A stretch of DNA of 53,256 nt, taken from contig JAKLJP010000047.1 of NCBI GenBank assembly GCA_023151115.1, forward strand, positions 1 through 53,256, in the 5' to 3' direction. The DNA comes from Anaerolineae bacterium (lineage in GTDB: Bacteria; Chloroflexota; Anaerolineae; 4572-78; J111). Under the pieces are notes generated by a model. The model worked only from the letters and a program-made list of their open reading frames with translations. It searched no databases and was not told the DNA's origin. A program made the translations under genes and the position numbers. Positions 49,303 to 53,256 of the stretch are shown one piece after another; positions within the stretch are counted from its first letter, which is position 1, and each line of letters begins with the position of its first letter.

Positions 49303-51454
49303 CCTCCGCCAGGTCAACCGGCTCGCCGGCGTAGTCGCCGGTGACGCTGATGGCCCCGTTCTCGTTACGCTCGTAGACCAGATTGCCGCTGACGCCCGCC
49401 GGGCCAACCACCCTGACATCGAGGCTGAAGCTGCCGTCATCGTAACGGTACAGGCCGTCGCCGGTCAGGGCGAAGCCGGCGGAAAAGGCGCAGCCGGTTA
49501 AGGTAAACTCATCTCCCTGTTCGCCGGACTCAAAGGCCAGCGTTCCTCCGCGCGGGCAGCCGACTGAAGTCGGCGTTTCCACATCCCAGTAGTAATATTC
49601 GGGCAGATGATTGATTTCCGTATCGGCGGAGAGCATCGCTTCCAAGGGGTTCTCAAAAGCGCTGGCATCGGCCGGAGGCAGCGGCACATAGGCGTCGGCC
49701 ACCACACCTTCGCAGGTTGTTTCGCGCTGCTCCGGCACCTTGTCTTCGACCAAAAAGGCTGTGACCAGGTCATCAGGACAGGGGTTGCCCCGGCCATAGA
49801 TCACGTGCGCCCCGCCCTGGGTGGTGATCAGGTAGCCGTCGGCCAGGCGGCTGAAAACGCGCCGGCCGTTGTCTACCGGCGTGGCCGGGTCGGCGGTGGC
49901 GCCGAGCACCAGGGTGGGGATACCTGCGGCCTCCAGGGGGGCTGGGCGGGCTTCGCTCCCGGTCTCCGGCGTGACCGGCCAATAGGCGCAGGGCAGGTCG
50001 CCGTAAAAGATGGCGCTCAGGCGGAGAATCGAAGTATCCACCGGGTCGCCGGCCCGTAGGTAGCTTTCGGCGCGCTCGGCGGGCGTGTCGCCGGGCAGGG
50101 GGTAATCGTGACACTCAACCCCGTAATAAACCGCATCGGAATAGGTGGGGTCAGGAATCGGTTCCAGGGTTTCGGGATCAAGGCTGAGCGCGTCGTACAA
50201 CAGCCGGGCCAGGGGGGCCAAATCATCCTGGGCAGCAGCGGCCAACGCCCGCTGCAATAACAGGCGCGAGGCTTCGGAGTAGAGGTAGTCGGAAACAGCT
50301 ACTTCCAAATCGGCCAGGCTGAATTCACGCTCGGCAGTTCCACCGGACGGTAAGGGAAAGACATACGGCTGCGGACTAGCGGTCAGTTCAGCAGCCAGTT
50401 CGTCATAAACAGTCAGGGCATCTTGCCCCATATCGGCGGCGCACTCTTCGTCGGCGTTGCACGCTTCCAGGGTCATCACCAGCACATCGTTAAAGGCCTG
50501 GGCCTGTTCCTCAAAATAGTCAAAGAGAGTTAACGTCATGTCCACCGTACCATCCAGGATCAGGCCGGCCAGTTGGCCGGGATGGGCGGCGGCGTAGGTC
50601 TGGGCATATTGAGTGCCGTAGCTTTCGCCATAGAGCCAGAGTTTCTCATCGCCGATGGCCTGACGAAACAGTTCCAGGTCTTCCACCGCCTGACGGGTGC
50701 TTAGATAGGGGAGCAGGTCGGTCGAGCCGATTTCGGCCACACAGGCGCCGGCAAAGGTTTGGGCAGCGGCGACGGCGGCGGCTTCGCCCTCCGGCGTTTT
50801 GGTTTCGGTCTCGGTCTCGTAGTAGACCGTCGCTGCCTCCGGGCATTGCAGCCCGCCCGATGCGCCCGCGCCGCGCTGGTCGAAAAAGACAAGATCAAAC
50901 CGCTCCAGGATGGACGGAGCAAAGCCGCCCAGGTAAGAGTCGGCATAGCTCAGACCGGCGGTGCCCGGCCCGCCGGTGGCGATGACCAGCATGCCTTTGC
51001 GCTCGCCGCTGGCCGGCAGCACGCCAAAGACCACATCCAGGGTTTGCCGGTTGGCCGGGTCAAAATGGTCCAGCGGCACGGTTAGGGTAACACAGGTAAA
51101 GGCGCTGTCGTTGGGGCAGGGGACGCCGCCCAGTTCTTCCAGGACTTTCAGAGTGGGGTTAGGGGTTGGGCTGCCCCCGGCGTGGGGGTTGGAGATGAGA
51201 GATTGGAGATGCTGGATTTCGGTTTTGAGGCTTTCGATTTCAGCTTGTAAGCTTTGGATTACACCGCGCAGGTTCTGGATTTCGGCGCTGAGGCGATCCA
51301 GGTCGGTCTCCGGGCTGCCGCCGGGGGCCGGGGTGGGGGTGGTCTGAAAGGCCGCTACCGGAGCAGTTTCCCCAAAAGCGGTCAACCCCAACAGCAGGGC
51401 CAGAACGGTCAGTAGCAAGAGTTTCCAGAGATGAGAGGTTTGGTTGGTTGGCAC
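49298..51454 (-). CDS. secreted alpha/beta hydrolase, tripeptidyl-aminopeptidase-like (S33)
   Basis: A 718-residue exported protein: signal peptide (about 10-33), a coiled coil (about 50-90, LSAEIQNLRGVIQSLQAEIE...), then an alpha/beta hydrolase of the S33 TAP-like group. The oxyanion strand is ATGGPGTAGLS, DQRGAGASGGLQCP follows, the nucleophile is Ser in LYGESYGTQYA, and the acid and His are in TADPATPV and TQGGAHVIYG near the C-terminus. A final beta-rich domain of about 110 residues is not recognised. About eight residues in the coiled coil (81-88) are encoded by GGAGATG-type units. Likely role: extracellular peptide hydrolysis. Confidence 0.87.
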   Translation of the reverse strand: MPTNQTSHLWKLLLLTVLALLLGLTAFGETAPVAAFQTTPTPAPGGSPETDLDRLSAEIQNLRGVIQSLQAEIESLKTEIQHLQSLISNPHAGGSPTPNPTLKVLEELGGVPCPNDSAFTCVTLTVPLDHFDPANRQTLDVVFGVLPASGERKGMLVIATGGPGTAGLSYADSYLGGFAPSILERFDLVFFDQRGAGASGGLQCPEAATVYYETETETKTPEGEAAAVAAAQTFAGACVAEIGSTDLLPYLSTRQAVEDLELFRQAIGDEKLWLYGESYGTQYAQTYAAAHPGQLAGLILDGTVDMTLTLFDYFEEQAQAFNDVLVMTLEACNADEECAADMGQDALTVYDELAAELTASPQPYVFPLPSGGTAEREFSLADLEVAVSDYLYSEASRLLLQRALAAAAQDDLAPLARLLYDALSLDPETLEPIPDPTYSDAVYYGVECHDYPLPGDTPAERAESYLRAGDPVDTSILRLSAIFYGDLPCAYWPVTPETGSEARPAPLEAAGIPTLVLGATADPATPVDNGRRVFSRLADGYLITTQGGAHVIYGRGNPCPDDLVTAFLVEDKVPEQRETTCEGVVADAYVPLPPADASAFENPLEAMLSADTEINHLPEYYYWDVETPTSVGCPRGGTLAFESGEQGDEFTLTGCAFSAGFALTGDGLYRYDDGSFSLDVRVVGPAGVSGNLVYERNENGAISVTGDYAGEPVDLAEE

Positions 51455-51486
51455 GGTTTGATCCTTTTTGGCAGCAGGGCCGTTTA

Positions 51487-51550
51487 AAAACCTGACCAGG
51501 TCAAAATCTTACAGGTCTTAAAAACCGGCCAGGTTTTGGCTGGTCAGGCC
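51487..51550. repeat. ACCTGACCAGGT / ACCGGCCAGGTTTT element
   Basis: AAACCTGACCAGGTCAAAAT and AACCGGCCAGGTTTTGGCTGG form an imperfect inverted element that overlaps the 3' end of the small membrane gene. Confidence 0.6.
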
Positions 51551-51655
51551 AACCAAACCGCAGACCAGGGCCAGACTGATCAGCACAACCAAAATCACGA
51601 CGACGCCGATGGCGATACCAATGGGCAAAATGGGCAGATCGTCTGTGTCGAGCAT
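51518..51655 (-). CDS. 45-residue single-pass membrane peptide
   Basis: A very short gene with a perfect Shine-Dalgarno (AGGAGG, 8 nt before the ATG at 51655). The product starts MLDTDDLPILPIG and has one strong hydrophobic helix (about 13-35, IAIGVVVILVVLISLALVCGLVGL), then a short tail. Its last codons fall in a repeat element. An upstream frame to 51784 is not supported. Function unknown; it could be a toxin-like or regulatory membrane peptide or a small subunit. The hydrolase gene is 63 bp downstream. Confidence 0.68.
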   Translation of the reverse strand: MLDTDDLPILPIGIAIGVVVILVVLISLALVCGLVGLTSQNLAGF

Positions 51656-51701
51656 TGAGAGTTCCTCCTGATAATGGGTCAAACGTGAAACGTTGAACGC
51701 T

Positions 51702-52346
51702 TTACGTTTTCTTCGATACAAATTTGTTCCCGCGCAGCCAGAAGCGCCAGGGGGCGGCGCGGTCTTCCGGCTGGGCGTAGTCAATACCGATACGCGGACC
51801 GGCGGCGATGGTGTCGGCGGGCGCGGATGGGGCTGATTCGAGCCAGAGGGTCTGGCCCAGGGTCAGGTCCCAATTGTTCAGCTTTTGGTCAATCTGCAGC
51901 GCCTGGCAAAGCTTGGCCGGGCCGTTGGTGAGATGAGGCGAGGAGGCGAGGAGGCGAGGCAACGAGAGACGGTTTGTTTGCATCACTTCCACTCCCTCCT
52001 GCGGCTCGATGGCCCGGATGAGCACCGCCGCCGGAAAGCTCTCAGCCTCGGTGACGATATTGAGCATAAAGTACATGCCGTAGATGAAGTAAACATAGCT
52101 CCGGCCAGGCGGACCGAACATGATCCCGGCCCGGCTAGAGTTGCGCCTATGATAGGCGTGGCTGGCGCTGTCGTCGGGGCCGATGTAGGCTTCGGTTTCG
52201 ACAATCAAGCCGCTCAGGCGCTGGCCGTCCAGCTCGCGCACCAGCCGCTGGCCCAGCAGGTCGCGGGCCACGGTCAGGGTAGGCCGGGCAAAAAAGTCTC
52301 GCAGGATAATGGTCACAGTATACTCGGAGTCAGACAGTTTGGGCAA
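51702..52346 (-). CDS. 3-methyladenine (alkyladenine) DNA glycosylase, AAG family
   Basis: AAG/MPG removes alkylated purines. The 214-residue protein has FFARPTLTVARDLLGQRLVRELDG, the catalytic Glu in VETEAYIGPDDSASHAYH, RSYVYFIYGMYFMLNIV, and LTNGPAKLCQALQI. It is slightly longer than usual because about twelve residues (PRLLASSPHL, about 127-138) are encoded by GAGGCGAG units just before LTNGP. A GTG inside the frame ahead of TIILRDFF could be the true start instead of the ATG at 52346. The enzyme looks active. Confidence 0.9.
   Translation of the reverse strand: MPKLSDSEYTVTIILRDFFARPTLTVARDLLGQRLVRELDGQRLSGLIVETEAYIGPDDSASHAYHRRNSSRAGIMFGPPGRSYVYFIYGMYFMLNIVTEAESFPAAVLIRAIEPQEGVEVMQTNRLSLPRLLASSPHLTNGPAKLCQALQIDQKLNNWDLTLGQTLWLESAPSAPADTIAAGPRIGIDYAQPEDRAAPWRFWLRGNKFVSKKT
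51932..51966. repeat. GAGGCGAG tandem units inside the AAG gene
   Basis: GATGAGGCGAGGAGGCGAGG then AGGCGAGGCAACGAG: three 8-nt units, in frame, encoding a Leu/Ser/Pro segment between conserved blocks. Confidence 0.75.
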
Positions 52347-52384
52347 GAGAAGGGAGTGGGAGGTTGGAAGGTTGGAATTTTACC

Positions 52385-52530
52385 AAACCTCAGTTCGGAA
52401 TTAGCTCGAAAATCACCCTTCGATACGGCCTTCGGCCTACTCAGGATGATTTTCGGCTTATAATCGTATCCTGAGTAGCGCGGAACGCAGTGGAGCGCGT
52501 ATCGAAGGGTGCGATTGAGAAAACTCCGGA
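52385..52530. repeat. long palindromic element (CTGAGTAG...TATCGAAGGGTGC type), second copy
   Basis: CACCCTTCGATACGGCCTTC and TACTCAGGATGATTTTCGG face GTATCCTGAGTAGCGCGGAA and GCGTATCGAAGGGTGCG. It is related to 4615-4740 and lies between the AAG gene and the cyclase. Confidence 0.78.
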
Positions 52531-52567
52531 TTCAGGTTACCAATCTTCCGTTCTTCCAATCTTCCAT

Positions 52568-53194
52568 TTAAGCCGGAGCCAAGGCCAGCACCCGCACGGG
52601 ACTGCCAGAGCCGTCTACAATTTTGAGCGGGGCGGCGATGAGCAGCGCGCCGGTGGGAGGAAGCTGGTCGAGGTTGCACAGGCTGGCCAGGCCGTATTTG
52701 CCCGCCCCGTGCATGATGCCGTGGTTGGGGAAAGGCGGGTTGAATTTGCCGGCTTGACCGGCGTCGGTGCCAATGGTTTCCACACCAACGCCCAGCACGT
52801 CGCGCTCTTTGGCCAGGAACTCGGAGGTGGTCTGGTGGAAGCCGGGGGTGTGGGGGCCTTCGGCGTCGGCGTTGAGAAAAGCGGCTTTGTCGTTGCCGCG
52901 GCTGGCCCAGCCGGTGAATAATAAGACCCACGCGCCCGCCGGAATCTGACCGTGCTGAGCTTCCCAGGCATTGACGCCCTCGATGGAAAGCAGAAAATCG
53001 GGGTCTTGAGCCACTTCGGCCCGCACGTCAATCACACAGGCCGGGCCAACAAAAGTGGCGGGGTCGAGGGTATCGGTGGTGTTGTTGGGCAAATCTTTGC
53101 CGGTTATCCAGTGAACCGGGGCGTCGAAGTGGGTGCCGGTGTGCTCGCCCAGGGTCAGAGTGTTCCAATACCAGGCCGGGCCATCTGTGACAAG
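52568..53194 (-). pseudogene. cyclase-family hydrolase, 5' end missing
   Basis: An open frame of 209 codons on the minus strand encodes most of a cyclase/kynurenine-formamidase-like metal hydrolase. The metal-binding signature HTGTHFDAPVHW is read at about 53108-53143, well upstream of a TTG at 53092 that could otherwise be taken as start. The frame continues up to a stop codon at 53195-53197 with no usable start, and the residues before the signature (DGPAWYWNTLTLGE) join abruptly to unrelated sequence, so the N-terminal part is lost or displaced. The rest (GVETIGTDAG, HGAGKYGLASLCNLDQLPPTG) is intact. It may be a broken gene or an assembly break near the window edge. Confidence 0.65.
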
Positions 53195-53256
53195 TTAAGG
53201 GTTCAAGTAAAAAGTCAAATCGGGAAAGGAGATAAATCAAGTCGAGAAATCGGTTT

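Noticed and set aside
49552..49570. GCCGACTGAAGTCGGC inside the alpha/beta hydrolase gene as a repeat insertion
   Set aside because: It resembles the GACTTTAGTC family but is short enough to be chance in coding sequence.
53028..53240. A 70-codon frame starting at a TTG near the right edge
   Set aside because: It is the cyclase sequence read one base out of frame; the conserved metal motif is in the other frame.

Overview
The window looks like part of a Chloroflexota chromosome or contig (Anaerolineae, Ardenticatenia or Caldilineae relatives). This is an inference from Thr/Pro/Glu-repeat linkers in a secreted hydrolase, a YLPLV-type C-terminal tail on a secreted protease, threonyl-tRNA synthetases without the N-terminal TGS domain, lipoproteins with no outer-membrane systems, and a clade II (Sec-type) nitrous oxide reductase. 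No rRNA, tRNA, CRISPR array or DDE transposase was recognised. Most genes are GC-rich; the left edge and the 8.0-10.1 kb segment are clearly AT-richer.

Layout. 0.2-1.2 kb: two AT-rich, His-rich secreted proteins of unknown role. 1.4-4.4 kb: a membrane-anchored two-domain glycosidase-like protein. 4.9-7.9 kb: the translation-termination pair prfA and prmC, split by an AbiEii-type nucleotidyltransferase and its small partner. 8.1-12.0 kb: a restriction-modification island (two DNA methyltransferases, an HNH nuclease and a NotI-like nuclease). 12.0-16.7 kb: two adjacent thrS paralogues and a small gene behind a T-box leader. 16.7-23.0 kb: ruvB, a RAYT-type transposase with a REP-like palindrome, a lipoprotein, queA, a YgjP-like metallopeptidase, an epimerase, a phosphoribosyltransferase and a ComEA-like protein. 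23.1-37.2 kb: a nitrous oxide reduction island, mostly on the minus strand: ferredoxin, nosZ, a NosB-like membrane protein, a fused nosD-nosF reading frame, nosY, nosL, a protoglobin-MoaD-like fusion, two cytochromes c, a YwiC-like protein, an FAD oxidoreductase, a cupin and two small oxidase-like membrane proteins. A Crp/Fnr regulator is divergent from it. 37.4-43.3 kb: a secreted metallopeptidase, an aminotransferase plus histone-deacetylase-like amidohydrolase pair, a pRiA4b ORF-3-like protein and rpe. 43.4-47.9 kb: a two-component system flanked by two SIMPL-domain proteins. 48.2-53.2 kb: an ATP-grasp ligase, a secreted alpha/beta hydrolase, a 45-residue membrane peptide, an alkyladenine glycosylase and a cyclase that lacks its 5' end.

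The most unusual property is a dense population of short repeat cassettes. Most are arrays of 7-nt units facing a complementary array across a short spacer. They occupy most intergenic gaps and also lie inside reading frames without breaking them (prmC, queA twice, nosD, and probably the deacetylase-like, alkyladenine glycosylase and alpha/beta hydrolase genes). They supply termini or start regions of nosL, the YgjP-like gene and rpe, and one forms the linker that fuses nosD to nosF. A Y1-type RAYT transposase with its own palindrome family is also present. A second coherent signal is the dyad GTGAC-N4-GTCAC upstream of both the ferredoxin-nosZ operon and the ywiC-like gene, a plausible site for the linked Crp/Fnr regulator.

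Coordinates and motifs were read by eye. Family assignments rest on recognisable motifs and not on database searches.
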